From: Zea mays
Lineage: Eukaryota; Streptophyta; Magnoliopsida; Poales; Poaceae
Reading direction: 5' to 3'
Length of the DNA stretch: 64,000 nucleotides
Assembly: GCF_902167145.1 (NCBI RefSeq)
Contig: NC_050099.1
Span: 246,214,588 to 246,278,587, forward strand
The translations under genes were made by a program, and so were the position numbers. Positions 24,224 through 36,465 of the stretch are shown here, piece by piece. How positions within the stretch are numbered: the stretch's first letter is position 1; every line of letters starts with the position of its first letter. The notes under the pieces are model-generated. The model was not told the DNA's origin. It did not search any database and saw only the letters and a list, made by a program, of their open reading frames with translations.

Positions 24224-25493
24224 TGAAAGGGAAATGTGCCCTTGGGCCATTTCTAAGTATTTTGGTGATTGAGTGCCAACACAAAGTGCTTAAATGTGAA
24301 TTTATGCCCATGGATGAACAAAGTGCAAATCACGAGTAAAGGTATGTTTCTAAGCCTTAGTACATTGGTTTTGTGTACTAATATACTTGTCTAAGTGTTA
24401 GAAACAGAAAGGAAAAGAAAAGAAGAAAGGTGCAAAGACTTGGCTGTGTACAGCCAAGACTCAGCTCGGTCTGGCACACCGGACTGTCCGGTGGTGCACC
24501 GGACAGTGTCCGGTGCGCCAGGCTGACACGGCGCGAAGTGGCCGCTCTCGGGAATTCGCCGACGACGTACGGCTAAAATTCACCGGACTGTCCGGTGAGC
24601 CAACGGTCGGCTGAGCCAACGGTCGGCCGCGGATTCTGCGCACGACACGTGGCCTGGCCAACGGTCGGAAGGGGGCACCGGACTGTCCGGTGTGCACCGG
24701 ACATGTCCGGTGTGCACCGGACATGTTCGGTGCGCCAACGGCTCCCAGATCTGCAATGGTCGGCTGCGCTGTTTAAGGAAGGAAATCGGGCACCGGACAG
24801 TGTCCGGTGTGCACCGGACTGTCCGGTGCGCCCGACGACAGAAGGCAAGGATGGCCTTCCAGATTTGTTCTCAACGGCTCCTAGCTGCCTTGGGGCTATA
24901 AAAGGGACCCCTAGGCGCATGGAGGAGAACACCAAGCATTCCTACAACATTCCTAAGCACCAAGACATCGATCTCGCGCATTCGTTTCATTGTGATAGCA
25001 TATAGAGCTCTTGTGGAGTTGTGAACTCTTTGAGTTGTGTTGCGAGCTCTTGTTGCTGCTTGTGTGCGTGTTGCTCTGATCTTTTGAAGTCTTGTGTGCA
25101 TTGCTCATTCCCTCCCTTACTCCGTGTTTCTTTGTGAATCTCAAGTGTAAGGGCGAGAGACTCCAAGTTGTGGAGATTCCTCGCAAACGGGATATTGAAA
25201 GGCAAAGCAAAACACCGTGGTATTCAAGTTGGTCTTTGGACTGCTTGAGAGGGGTTGATTGCAACCCTCGTCCGTTGGGACGCCACAACGTGGAGTAGGC
25301 AAGCGTTGGTCTTGGCCGAACCACGGGATAAACCACTGTGTCCTCTCTGTGTTTGATCTCTTGTGGTATTGTGTTTTGTTGAGACTCCTCTCTAGCCACT
25401 TGGCAATAATTGTGCTAACACTTAACAAGTTTTGTGGCTATAAGTTTAAGTTTTACAGGATCACCTATTCACCCCCCCCTCTAGGTGCTCTCA
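24224..25493 (+). repeat. 5' LTR of element C
   Basis: 1,270 bp, TGAAAGGG to CTCTCA. Promoter box TATAAAAG at 24897-24904. Palindromic CACCGGACTGTCCGGTG-type motifs occur at about 24476-24515, 24580-24597, 24676-24735 and 24788-24832. Confidence 0.95.
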
Positions 25494-25495
25494 AT

Positions 25496-25507
25496 TGGTA
25501 TCAGAGC
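25496..25507 (+). promoter_or_regulatory. Primer binding site of element C
   Basis: TGGTATCAGAGC, two bases after the LTR, complementary to the 3' end of initiator methionine tRNA, the usual primer of Ty1/copia reverse transcription. Confidence 0.92.
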
Positions 25508-25542
25508 CGTACTCTTCACAAAGGGACTAACCGCCTGAAGAG

Positions 25543-27931
25543 ATGGATCCTAAAGGAAAGGGAATCGTGATCAACGACAAGGAGAAGGAGTTCTTCGTCA
25601 ACGAGCCAAGAGATGACAAGTCAAACGACTCAGGCTCGGGCCACAGACGCAAAGATGGGAAGAAGAAGAAGACAAGACGCATCAAGGAGATCGTCTACTA
25701 CGACGACAGCGATGAGTCTTCTTCTTCCCAAAAGGACGACGACCACAACGACTACGAGAAAAGAAAACCGGTTAATTCGAACTTTTCTTTTGACTATTCT
25801 CGTATTCCGCAAAGTTCAAATTCGCATTTGCTCCCCATTCCACTTGGCAAGCCTCCTCACTTTGATGGAGAGGACTACGGATTTTGGAGCCACAAAATGC
25901 GTACTCACTTGTTCTCTCTCCATCCTAGCATATGGGAGATTGTAGAGAGTGGAATGCACTTTGATAGTACGAATAGCCCTATGTTTATTAATGAACAGAT
26001 TCATAAAAATGCACAAGCTACTACTGTGTTGCTAGCTTCCTTGTGCAGGGACGAGTACAATAAGGTGAGCGGCTTGGACAATGCCAAGCAGATATGGGAC
26101 ACCCTCAAGATTTCACACGAGGGGAACGACATCACCATGCTCACTAAAATGGAGTTGGTGGAGGGCGAGCTTGGAAAGTTTGCGATGATAAGGGGCGAGG
26201 AGCCAACCCAAACATACAACCGGCTCAAGACCCTTATCAACAAAATAAGGAGCTATGGAAGCACGCGATGGACGGACCACGACGTCGTCCGACTATTACT
26301 AAGGTCCTTTACCATTCTTGATCCTCATTTGGTGAATAATATTCGTGAGAATCCCAGGTATACCAAAATGTCGCCCGAAGAAGTCTTAGGAAAATTCGTC
26401 AGCGGGCGAATGATGATCAAGGAAGCAAGGTACGTGGACGACGCCTTGAATGGACCGATCAACGAGCCACAACCTTTTGCTCTCAAAGCAACAAGAAGCA
26501 AGGAGGCGCTACCTAGCAAGGTGGCACAAATTGAGGCGGCCGGACTTAATGATGAAGAGATGGCTCTCATCATTAAACGCTTCAAGACGGTACTAAAGGG
26601 TCACAAGGGGCAGCCAAGCAAGACCAAGACAAAGGGGAAGCGCTCATGCTTCAAGTGCGGTAAGATTGGTCATTTTATCGCTAACTGCCCCGATAATGAT
26701 AGTGACCAGGAACAGGGAAATAAGAGGGAAAAGAAGAAGAATTACAAGAAGGCAAAGGGCGAGGCGCATCTAGGCAAGGAGTGGGACTCGGACTGCTCCT
26801 CTTCCGACTCCGACAATGAAGGACTCGCCGCCACCGCCTTCAACAAATCAACCCTCTTCCCAAACGAGCGTCACACATGCCTTATGGCAAGGGAAAAGAA
26901 GGTATGTACTCGGAACTCTACCTATGCTTCTTCAAGTGAGGACGAATCTAGTGATGAGGATGAAGTAGATTACTCGTGTTTGTTTAAGGGCCTAGATAGA
27001 ACCAAGGTAGACAAAAATTAATGAATTGATTGATGCCTTGAATGATAAGAACATACTTTTAGAAAAGCAAGAGGATTTGTTGTATGAAGAACATGATAAA
27101 TTTGTAGAAGCTCAAAGATCTCATGCTCTAGAAGTTAAAAGAAATGAAATGCTTTCTTGTGAATTATCTTCTTGCCATGATACAATTTCTAAATTAAGGA
27201 GCATTAATGATGATTTGAATGCTAAGTTAGAGATTGCTAGTAAATCCACCTCTTGTGTAGAAAATGTTGTAGTATGCACTAGGTGTAAAGATATTAACAT
27301 TGATGCTTATAGTGAACACCTAGCCTGCATTTCTAAATTAAATGAAGAGGTAGCTAGTCTTAATGCCCAACTTAAGACTAGCAAAAGTGATTTTGAGAAA
27401 CTAAAATTTGCTAGGGATGCCTACACGGTTGGTAGACACCCCTCAATTAAGGATGGGCTTGGCTTCAAGAGGGAAGCCAAGAACTTAACAAGCCATAAGG
27501 CTCCCATCTCCGCCAAGGAGAAAGGGAAGGCCCCTATGGCAAGTAGCACTAAAAGGAATCATGCTTTTATATATCATGATAGGATACAAACTAGAAATGC
27601 TTATAGGAGTTATAATGCATATGATGATTTTAACTCTCATGCCATGTTTGCTTCTAGTTCTTCCTTTATGCATGGTAGAAATATGACTAGGAAAAATGCT
27701 ATGCCTAGAAAGAATATTATTCATGCTCCTAGGAAAGTAGTGAATGAACCTTCTACAATTTATTGTGCTTTAAATGCTTCCTTTGCTATTTGTAGAAAGG
27801 ATAAGAAAATTGTTGCTAGGAAGTTAGGGGCAAAATGCAAGGGAGACAAAACTTGCATTTGGGTCCCTAAGGATATTTGCACTAACCTTGTAGGACCCAA
27901 CAAGAGTTGGGTACCTAAGTCCCAAGCCTAA
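25543..27931 (+). pseudogene. Element C gag with one frameshift
   Basis: Starts MDPKGKGIVI after the primer binding site. It has a UBN2/gag domain (about residues 105-300, with FDGEDYGFW and QIWDTLKISHEGND), a zinc knuckle CFKCGKIGHFIANC at about residue 369, an acidic stretch, then a coiled coil and a basic C terminus that ends VPKSQA. At 27011-27016 a run of five A replaces the four A seen at the matching place of element A, which shifts the frame; the remainder is open from 27026 to 27931. Without the extra base the frame would span about 795 codons, normal for this family. Confidence 0.92.
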
Positions 27932-27938
27932 ATTTGCC

Positions 27939-30900
27939 TTGCAGGTTTATGCATCCGGGGGTTCAAGCTGGATTATTGATAGCGGATGCACAAACCATAT
28001 GACGGGGGAGAAGAAGATGTTCACTTCCTACGTCAAGAATAAGGATTCCCAAGATTCAATTATATTCGGTGATGGGAATCAAGGCAAGGTAAAAGGGTTA
28101 GGTAAAATTGCAATTTCTAATGAGCACTCTATCTCTAATGTGTTTTTAGTAGAGTCTCTTGGTTATAATTTGCTATCTGTTAGTCAATTATGCAACATGG
28201 GGTATAACTGTCTATTTACAAATGTAGATGTGTCTGTCTTTAGAAGAAGTGATGGTTCACTAGCTTTCAAGGGTGTATTAGACGGCAAACTTTATTTAGT
28301 TGATTTTGCAAAAGAAGAGGCCGGTCTAGATGCATGCTTAATAGCTAAGACTAGCATGGGCTGGCTGTGGCATCGCCGCTTAGCACATGTGGGGATGAAG
28401 AACCTTCACAAGCTTCTAAAGGGAGAACACGTGATAGGTTTGACTAACGTTCAATTCGAAAAAGATAGACCTTGTGCAGCGTGTCAAGCAGGTAAACAAG
28501 TGGGAGGAGCGCATCACAGCAAGAATGTGATGACCACTTCAAGACCCCTGGAGCTGCTGCATATGGACCTCTTCGGACCCGTCGCCTATCTGAGCATAGG
28601 AGGGAGTAAGTATGGTCTAGTTATTGTTGATGACTTTTCCCGCTTCACTTGGGTGTTCTTTTTGCAGGATAAATCTGAAACCCAAGGGACCCTCAAGCGC
28701 TTCCTCAGGAGAGCTCAAAATGAGTTTGAGCTCAAGGTGAAGAAAATAAGGAGCGACAACGGGTCCGAGTTCAAGAACCTTCAAGTGGAGGAGTTCCTTG
28801 AGGAGGAAGGGATCAAGCACGAGTTCTCCGCTCCCTACACACCACAGCAAAATGGTGTGGTAGAGAGGAAGAACAGGACGCTCATCGATATGGCAAGGAC
28901 GATGCTAGGAGAATTCAAGACCCCCGAGTGCTTTTGGACGGAAGCCGTAAACACGGCTTGCCACGCCATCAACAGGGTCTACCTTCATCGCCTCCTCAAG
29001 AAGACGTCGTATGAGCTACTAACCGGTAACAAACCCAATGTATCTTATTTTCGTGTATTTGGGAGCAAGTGCTACATTCTAGTGAAGAAGGGTAGAAATT
29101 CTAAGTTTGCTCCCAAAGCTGTAGAAGGGTTTTTATTAGGTTATGACTCAAATACAAAGGCGTATAGAGTCTTCAACAAATCATCGGGTTTGGTTGAAGT
29201 CTCTAGCGACGTTGTATTTGATGAGACTAATGGCTCTCCAAGAGAGCAAGTTTTTGATTGTGATAATGTAGATGAAGAAGATGTTCCAACAGCCGCTATA
29301 CGAACCATGGCGATTAGAGAAGTGCGGCCACAGGAACAAGATGAACGAGATCAACCTTCTTCCTCAACTATGGTGCATCCCCCAACTCAAGACGATGAAC
29401 AGGTTCATCAACAGGAGGCGTGTGATCAAGGGGGAGCACAAGATGATCATGTGATGGAGGAAGAAGCGCAACCGGCACCTCCAACCCAAGTTCGAGCGAT
29501 GATTCAAAGGGATCATCCCGTCGACCAAATTCTGGGTGACATTAGCAAGGGAGTAACTACTCGATCTCGATTAGTTAATTTTTGTGAGCATTACTCCTTT
29601 GTCTCTTCTATTGAGCCTTTCAGGGTAGAGGAGGCCTTGCTAGATCCGGACTGGGTGTTGGCCATGCAGGAGGAGCTCAACAACTTCAAGAGGAATGAAG
29701 TTTGGACACTGGTGCCTCGTCCGAAGCAAAATGTTGTGGGAACCAAGTGGGTGTTTCGCAACAAACAGGACGAGCACGGGGTGGTGACGAGAAACAAGAC
29801 TCGACTTGTGGCAAAAGGTTATGCCCAAGTCGCAGGTTTGGATTTCGAGGAGACTTTTGCTCCTGTGGCTAGGCTAGAATCAATTCGTATCTTGCTAGCA
29901 TATGCCGCTCATCATTCTTTCAGGTTGTACCAAATGGATGTGAAGAGCGCTTTCCTCAATGGGCCAATCAAGGAGGAGGTGTACGTAGAGCAACCCCCTG
30001 GCTTCGAGGATGAACGGTACCCCTACCATGTGTGTAAGCTCTCTAAGGCGCTCTATGGACTTAAGCAAGCCCTAAGAGCATGGTATGAATGCCTTAGAGA
30101 CTTTCTAATTGTTAATGCTTTCAAGGTTGGGAAAGCCGATCCAACTCTTTTTACAAAGACATGTGATGGTGATTTGTTTGTGTGCCAAATTTATGTCGAT
30201 GACATAATATTTGGTTCTACTAACCAAAAGTCTTGTGAAGAGTTTAGCAGGGTGATGACGCAGAAATTCGAGATGTCGATGATGGGCGAGTTGAACTACT
30301 TCCTTGGGTTCCAAGTGAAGTAACTCAAGGACGGCACCTTCATCTCCCAAACGAAGTACACGCAAGATCTGCTTAAGCGGTTTGGGATGAAGGACGCCAA
30401 GCCCGCAAAGACTCCGATGGGAACCGACGGACACACCGACCTCAACAAAGGAGGTAAGTCCGTTGATCAAAAAGCATACCGGTCAATGATAGGATCATTA
30501 CTTTACTTATGTGCTAGTAGACCGGATATTATGCTTAGCGTATGCATGTGTGCTAGATTTCAATCCGATCCTAAGGAGTGTCACTTAGTGGCGGTGAAGC
30601 GAATTCTGAGATATTTAGTTGCTACGCCTTGCTTTGGGCTCTGGTATCCAAAGGGGTCTACCTTTGACTTGGTTGGATACTCAGATTCCGACTATGCTGG
30701 ATGTAAGGTCGATAGGAAGAGTACATCGGGGACGTGCCAATTCTTAGGAAGGTCCCTGGTGTCGTGGAACTCTAAGAAACAAACTTCCGTTGCCCTATCC
30801 ACCGCTGAGGTCGAGTACGTTGCCGCAGGACAGTGTTGCGCACAACTACTTTGGATGAGGCAAACCCTCCGGGACTTTGGCTACAATCTAAGCAAAGTCC

Positions 30901-31145
30901 CACTCCTATGTGATAATGAGAGTGCTATCCGCATGGCGGAAAATCCTGTTGAGCACAGCCGCACAAAGCACATAGACTTCCGGCATCACTTTCTGAGAGA
31001 CCACCAGCAAAAGGGGGATATCGAAGTGTTCCATGTTAGCACCGAGAACCAGCTAGCCGATATCTTTACCAAGCCTCTAGATGAGAAGACCTTTTGCAGG
31101 CTGCGTAGTGAGCTAAATGTCTTAGATTCGCGGAACTTGGATTGA
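27939..31145 (+). pseudogene. Element C pol (protease-integrase-RT-RNase H) with one stop
   Basis: Residues 10-20 carry the protease motif [10 protein letters not shown]. The GAG-pre-integrase region has [13 protein letters not shown] with His150, Cys179 and Cys182. The integrase triad is Asp210, Asp273, Glu309 with 35 residues between the last two. RT has [11 protein letters not shown] (Asp667) and YVDD at 752-755. RNase H follows with DSDYAGCKVDRKSTSG and [12 protein letters not shown] at 30321-30323 replaces the Gln codon after FQVK and separates RT from the last part; the frame then continues to 31145. The pol frame is offset from that of gag. Confidence 0.93.
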
Positions 31146-31930
31146 ATTGTAGCATACATGTATTTATGCCTTTGATCATGTTCATTCTGCATTTTGTTGC
31201 TTATTATGGTGCTCAAGTTGTACAGACACTCCCTGGACCTCACAAGTCCGTTGCAAAGTGATGCACATGTTTAGGGGGAGTTGTGTTACAACTTGACCCT
31301 TTGAGACTAACCATATGCTTGAGTTTGCTTGATTTAGTCTCGAAGGAGAATTGAAAGGGAAAAGGTGGACTTGGACCATGAAAGACTTCCACTGCACTCC
31401 GATGAGAGGGTAACTTATTCCAAGTCCATCTCATGAACTCTTATTGTCATTTGCTCTTATTGAAGATTTTGGTAAGGCAATGGGGTTAAAGGGCCAAGAT
31501 TGATCCCGTTTTGGTGCTTGATGCCAAAGGGGGAGAAAATAAAGGCCAAAGCAATAAATGGATCAGCTACCACTTGAGAGATTTGAAAATAGTAGAGCTT
31601 ATTGTCTCTTTTGTGAAAAGTTGGCTTCTTGTGGGGAGAAGTAGTAATTATGGGACTTGTGGGGAAAAGTAGTAATTATGGGAAAAGGGGGAGTTTTTGA
31701 AATCTTTGATCAATCTCTTTTGGAATGACTCTCTTTATGCTTCAACATGTGTGTTTGACTTAGAGATAGAGATTTGAGTTCGATTTGCAAAAACAAACCA
31801 AGTGGTGGCAAAGGATGATCCATATATGCCAAAAATGAATAAAACTCAAATTTATTTTATTTGAAGTGATTTTGCACTTGTTTTAGTTGCTTTATGTTGT
31901 GTTGGCATAAATCACCAAAAAGGGGGAGAT
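31146..31930 (+). other. Element C 3' untranslated region with polypurine tract
   Basis: 785 bp without a supportable gene; no envelope-like frame is seen. AAAAAGGGGGAGA at 31917-31929 lies just before the 3' LTR and is the polypurine tract. Other AGGGGGAG-type copies occur near 31273, 31528 and 31686, the repeated polypurine tracts known for Sireviruses. Confidence 0.85.
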
Positions 31931-33198
31931 TGAAAGGGAAATGTGCCCTTGGGCCATTTCTAAGTATTTTGGTGATTGAGTGCCAACACAAAGTGCTTAA
32001 ATGTGAATTTATGCCCATGGATGAACAAAGTGCAAATCACGAGTAAAGGTATGTTTCTAAGCCTTAGTACATTGGTTTTGTGTACTAATATACTTGTCTA
32101 AGTGTTAGAAACAGAAAGAAAAAGAAAAGAAGAAAGGTGCAAAGACTTGGCTGTGTACAGCCAAGACTCAGCTCGGTCTGGCACACCGGACTGTCCGATG
32201 GTGCACCGGACAGTGTCCGGTGCGCCAGGCTGACACGGCGCGAAGTGGCCGCTCTCGGGAATTCGCCGACGGCGTACGGCTAAAATTCACCGGACTGTCC
32301 GGTGTGCACCGGACTGTCCGGTGAGCCAACGGTCGGCTGAGCCAACGGTCGGCCGCGGATTCTGCGCACGACACGTGGCCTGGCCAACGGTCGGAAGGGG
32401 GCACCAGACTGTCCGGTGTGCACCGGACATGTCCGGTGCGCCAACGGCTCCCAGATCTGCAACGGTCGGCTGCGCTGTTTAAGGAAGGATATCGGGCACC
32501 GGGCAGTGTCCGGTGTGCACCGGACTGTCCGGTGCGCCCGACGACAGAAGGCAAGGATGGCCTTCCAGATTTGTTCTCAACGGCTCCTAGCTGCCTTGGG
32601 GCTATAAAAGGGACCCCTAGGCGCATGGAGGAGAACACCAAGCATTCCTACAACATTCCTAAGCACCAAGACATCGATCTCGCGCATTCGTTTCATTGTG
32701 ATAGCATATAGAGCTCTTGTGGAGTTGTGAACTCTTTGAGTTGTGTTGCGAGCTCTTGTTGCTGCTTGTGTGCGTGTTGCTCTGATCTTTTGAAGTCTTG
32801 TGTGCATTGCTCATTCCCTCCCTTACTCCGTGTTTCTTTGTGAATCTCAAGTGTAAGGGCGAGAGACTCCAAGTTGTGGAGATTCCTCGCAAACGGGATA
32901 TTGAAAGGCAAAGCAAAACACCGTGGTATTCAAGTTGGTCTTTGGACTGCTTGAGAGGGGTTGATTGCAACCCTCGTCCGTTGGGACGCCACAACGTGGA
33001 GTAGGCAAGCGTTGGTCTTGGCCGAACCACGGGATAAACCACTGTGTCCTCTCTGTGTTTGATCTCTTGTGGTATTGTGTTTTGTTGAGACTCCTCTCTA
33101 GCCACTTGGCAATAATTGTGCTAACACTTAACAAGTTTTGTGGCTATAAGTTTAAGTTTTACAGGATCACCTATTCACCCCCCCTCTAGGTGCTCTCA
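31931..33198 (+). repeat. 3' LTR of element C
   Basis: 1,268 bp. TATAAAAG at 32603-32610. It matches the 5' LTR closely, but has one more palindromic unit near 32290-32320 and one fewer near 32418-32440. Scattered base changes are few, for example near 32116, 32198, 32272 and 32461. Confidence 0.95.
32180..32540. repeat. Cluster of palindromic motifs in the 3' LTR of element C
   Basis: Seven or so copies of CACCGGACTGTCCGGTG and its variants, separated by GCACGACACGTGGCC and CCAACGGTCGG units. The matching cluster of the 5' LTR is 24472-24835 and that of F is 58068-58443. Odd-length palindromes with a single central base recur with T or A in the centre. Confidence 0.82.
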
Positions 33199-33203
33199 AA
33201 TGC

Positions 33204-33541
33204 GTTGCAGTCGACCATTGCGCGTGAAGTAGACTAGGGTGCTCTCAACCCGGAAGACAGTGTCCGGTGCACCAGGGCACTCAACCCGGAAGGCACCCTA
33301 GTCTGGCGCACCGGACACTGTTTTACAGGACAGTCCGTTGCGCCAGACTAGGGTGCCTTCCGGGTTGTCTTTTGCTCTCTTGTTTGAACCCTTTTCTTGG
33401 TCTTTTTATTGGCTTATTGTGAACCTTTGGCACCTGTAGAACTTATAGACTAGAGCAAACTAGTTAGTCCAATTATTTGTGTTGGGCAATTCAACCACCA
33501 AAATCAATTAGGAAATAGGTGTTAATCCTAATTCCCTTTCA
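33204..33541 (-). repeat. 5' LTR of element B, outer part with a rearranged hairpin
   Basis: The LTR of B resumes after the AATGC duplication and ends CCCTTTCA, followed by AAGAG. Compared with the 3' LTR (16270-16686), the stretch from about 33231 to 33310 is replaced by an inverted copy of the neighbouring sequence, forming a perfect 28-bp inverted repeat (33283-33310 and 33339-33366). Confidence 0.9.
33283..33366. repeat. Perfect 28-bp inverted repeat with 28-bp loop
   Basis: Arm 33283-33310 is the exact reverse complement of arm 33339-33366 (both start AACCCGGAAGGCACC when read inwards). The loop is 28 bp and is itself partly self-complementary. It lies in the 5' LTR of element B and is absent from the other LTR. 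Confidence 0.95.
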
Positions 33542-33546
33542 AAGAG

Positions 33547-33656
33547 CTCGGTCCTTAGCCACTTGATTCCATTGTGCTAACACTTAACCAAATTTTGTGG
33601 CTACAAGTTTTAGATTTTTACAGGATCACCTATTCACCCCCCTCTAGGTGCTCTCA
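33547..33656 (+). repeat. 5' LTR of element A, right end
   Basis: The 110 bp complete the LTR begun at 14339, with CACCCCCCTCTAGGTGCTCT and the end CA. The join is proved by AAGAG on both sides of element B. Confidence 0.93.
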
Positions 33657-33658
33657 AT

Positions 33659-33669
33659 TGGTATCAGAG
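33659..33669 (+). promoter_or_regulatory. Primer binding site of element A
   Basis: TGGTATCAGAG, two bases after the LTR, complementary to initiator methionine tRNA; the next base is G where C has C. Confidence 0.85.
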
Positions 33670-33706
33670 GTGTTCTCTTCACGCAAGGGACTAATCGCTC
33701 GAAGAG

Positions 33707-35739
33707 ATGGATCCTAAGGGAAAGGGAATGGTGGTCAACGACAAGACAAAGGAGTCCATCGTCAACGAGCCAAGAGACGATAAGCCTTCGGACTCTGGCT
33801 CGAGTCATAAGAAAAAGAGACGGGAAGAAGAAGAGGCGCATCAAGAAGATCGTCTACTACGACAGGGACGAGTCTTCTTCTTCCCCAAGGGACGACAACG
33901 ACGAGAAAAAGAAACTGGTTAACTCAAACTTTTCTTTTGATTATTCTCGTATTCCGTTTAACTCCAATGCTCATTTACTTTCAATTCCACTTGGGAATCC
34001 TCCACACTTTGATGGAGAAGACTACTCATTTTGGAGTCACAAAATGCGTAGTCACCTATTCTCTCTCCATCCAAGTATTTGTGAGATTGTTGAAAACGGA
34101 ATGCTTTTTGATAGTACTGACAACCCCGTTTTCATTAATGAGCAAATCCATAAAAATGCACAAGCTACCACTATTTTGCTAGCATCCTTGTGCAGGGACG
34201 AGTATCACAAGGTGAGCGGCTTGGATAACGCCAAGCAAATTTGGGACACCCTCAAGATTTCTCATGAGGGGAACGATGCCACCAGGAACACCAAGATGGA
34301 GTTGGTGGAAGGCGAACTGGGAAGGTTCACAATGATCAGGGGAGAGGATCCAACGCAAACGTACAACAGGCTCAAGACCCTGGTCAACAAAATCAGGAGC
34401 TATGGAAGCACGAGATGGACGGACCACGACGTCGTCCGACTTATGCTCAGGTCCTTCATTGTTCTTGATCTTCATCTTGTGAACTCAATCCGTGAGAATC
34501 CTAGGTACACAAAGATGACGCCCAAGGAAATACTCGGAAAGTTTGTAAGCGGCGTATGATGATCAAGGAAGCAAGATACGTTGATGAGGCATTGAATGGC
34601 CCAATGCCCACCTATGAGCCTCAAACCGTTGCTCTCAAAGCAACAAGCAGCAGGGAGACGCTACCTAGCAAGGTGGCACAATTTGAGGCGACCGGGCTAA
34701 ACGAGGTTGAGATGGCCTTAATTATAAAGCGCTTCAAGACCGCATTAAAAGGACGCAAGGAGTACTCAAACAAGAACAAGGCAAAGGAAAAGCGCTCCTG
34801 CTTCAAGTGCGGTAAGACTGATCATTTTATAGCAATTTGTCCCGATAACTCTAGTGACCAGGAACAAGGAAAGGGCGGGAAGAAAGAGAAGCAAAAGAGC
34901 TATAGGAAGGCAAAGGGCGAGGCACACATCGGAAAGGAATGAGACTCAGACTGCTCATCTTCTTATTCCGACGACGAAGGACTCGCTGCCTCAGCCTTCA
35001 ACAAGTCCTTTCTTTTCCCCAACGAACGCCACACCTGCCTCATGGCAAAGGAGAAAAAGGAAAGCGTTTGTGAAACTCCTAAATATATTACTTCAAGCGA
35101 TGATGAATCTAGTGATGATGAAGTAGACTATACTGAATTATTTAAGGGTTTAGATAGATCAAAAGTAGATAAAATTAATGAATTAATTGATGCCTTAAAT
35201 GAGAAAGATATACTACTAGAAAGGCAAGAAGACATTCTGTATGAGGAACATGACAAGTTTATTAGTGTTCAAAAGTCTCTTGCCTTAGAAATAAAGAGAA
35301 ATGAATTACTATCTTCTGAGTTATCTACTTGCAATGAAACTGTGGCTAGCTTGAAGAGCATTAATGATGATTTAAATGCCAAGCTAGAAGTAGTTAACAA
35401 ATCTAGTTCTTGTGTAGAGAATGTTGTAATTTGCAATAGATGCAAGGATTTTAATGTTGTTGCTTGTGATGAACATTTAATTTCCATTTCTAAATTAAAT
35501 GATGAAGTAGCAAGTCTTAATGCTCAACTTAAGACTTGCAAAAGTGACTTTGATAAATTAAAATTTGCTAGGGATGCCTACACTGTTGGTAGACACCCCT
35601 CAATTAAGGATGGGCTTGACTTTAAGAAGGAAGCCAAGAACTTAACAAGCCAAAGGGCTCCCATTCTCAACAAGGAGAAAGGGAAGGCCCCTATGGATAG
35701 TTGCATTCAAAAGAATCATGCGTTCATTTATGATAGAAA
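33707..35739 (+). pseudogene. Element A gag, 5' part, broken and interrupted by D
   Basis: Opens with MDPKGKGMVVNDK and follows the gag of element C closely. Breaks are a frameshift near 33810, a missing base at 34553 (after GKFVSG), and TGA at 34940-34942 in place of the Trp after HIGKE. The zinc knuckle reads CFKCGKTDHFIAIC, with Asp where the family has Gly. The coiled coil (35140-35580) is open. Gag stops in the stretch FIYDRK where element D entered and resumes at 61255. Confidence 0.9.
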
Positions 35740-35744
35740 AGTTT

Positions 35745-36465
35745 TGTCGGGGACCATAATTAGGGGTACCCTCAAGGCTCCTAATTCTCACCTGGTAACC
35801 CCCATCAGCATAAAGCTGCAAAGGCCTGATGGGCGCGATTAAGTCAGGGATCAGTCCATTCGAGGGACTCGATCACGCCTCGCCCGAGCCTAGCCTCGGA
35901 CAAGGGCAGCCGACCCCGGAGGATTTCCGTCTCGCCCGAGGCCCCCCTCCAGCGGCGAATATATTTCCGGCTCGCCCGAGGCCCTGTCTTCGCCAAGAAG
36001 CAACCCTGACCAAATCGCCGCACCGACCGACCAAATCGCAGGAGCATTTAATGCAAAGGTGGCCTGACACCTTTATCCTGACGCGCGCCCCCCAGCCGGC
36101 AGAGCCGAAGTGACCGCCGTCACTTCGCCGCTCCACTGACTCAGCTCCGCCCGACCCAGGGCTCGGACTTGGGCTCAGCCCCAGAAGACGACGAACTCCG
36201 CTCCGCCTGACCCCAGGGCTCGGACTCCGCCCTGGCCTCAGCCGACGGTCTCCGCCTCGCCTGAACCAGGGGCTCGGACTCGACCTCGACCACGGAAGAC
36301 AGACTCGACCTCGGCCTCGGAGGAGCTTCCACATCGCCCAACCTAGGGCGCAGACCAACCACGTCGACAGGAGGCGCCATCATCACCCTACCCCGAGCTG
36401 ACTCGGGCCACGGGGAACAAGACCGGCGTCCCATCTGGCTCGCTCCACCAGATGGGCAATGATGG
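35745..36465 (+). repeat. 5' LTR of element D, left part
   Basis: TGTCGGGGACCATAATTAGG start; cut by element E at GATGG (36461-36465). With the right part (50477-51046) it measures about 1,291 bp against 1,565 bp for the 3' LTR; the gap is a deletion near 36138 that removes the stretch corresponding to about 60080-60350. Confidence 0.92.

Larger units (their letters stand above)
24224..33198 (+). mobile_element. Element C: complete Opie/Ji-like Sirevirus in the 5' LTR of B
   Basis: 8,975 bp flanked by a perfect duplication AATGC (24219-24223 and 33199-33203). Both LTRs (1,270 and 1,268 bp) start TGAAAGGG and end CTCTCA. Order: LTR, primer binding site, gag, protease-integrase-RT-RNase H, polypurine tract, LTR. 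The two LTRs differ by only a few base changes, plus copy number of palindromic units, so the insertion is young. It has one extra base in gag and a stop in RT. Confidence 0.96.
15481..33541 (-). mobile_element. Element B: Sirevirus-type Ty1/copia in the 5' LTR of A, host of C
   Basis: Own pieces are 15481-24223 and 33204-33541; the rest is element C plus one copy of the AATGC duplication. The flanks are AAGAG on both sides (15476-15480 and 33542-33546), a perfect 5-bp duplication. In element direction: 5' LTR (33541-33204 and 24223-23430), primer binding site, gag, pol, polypurine tract, 3' LTR (16686-15481). Its LTR starts TGAAAGGGAATTAGGC and differs from that of A, C and F, so it is a related but separate family. 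Confidence 0.93.

Noticed and set aside
31146..31930. Possible envelope-like gene between pol and 3' LTR of C
   Set aside because: Some Sireviruses have one, but only short frames in different phases are present here.
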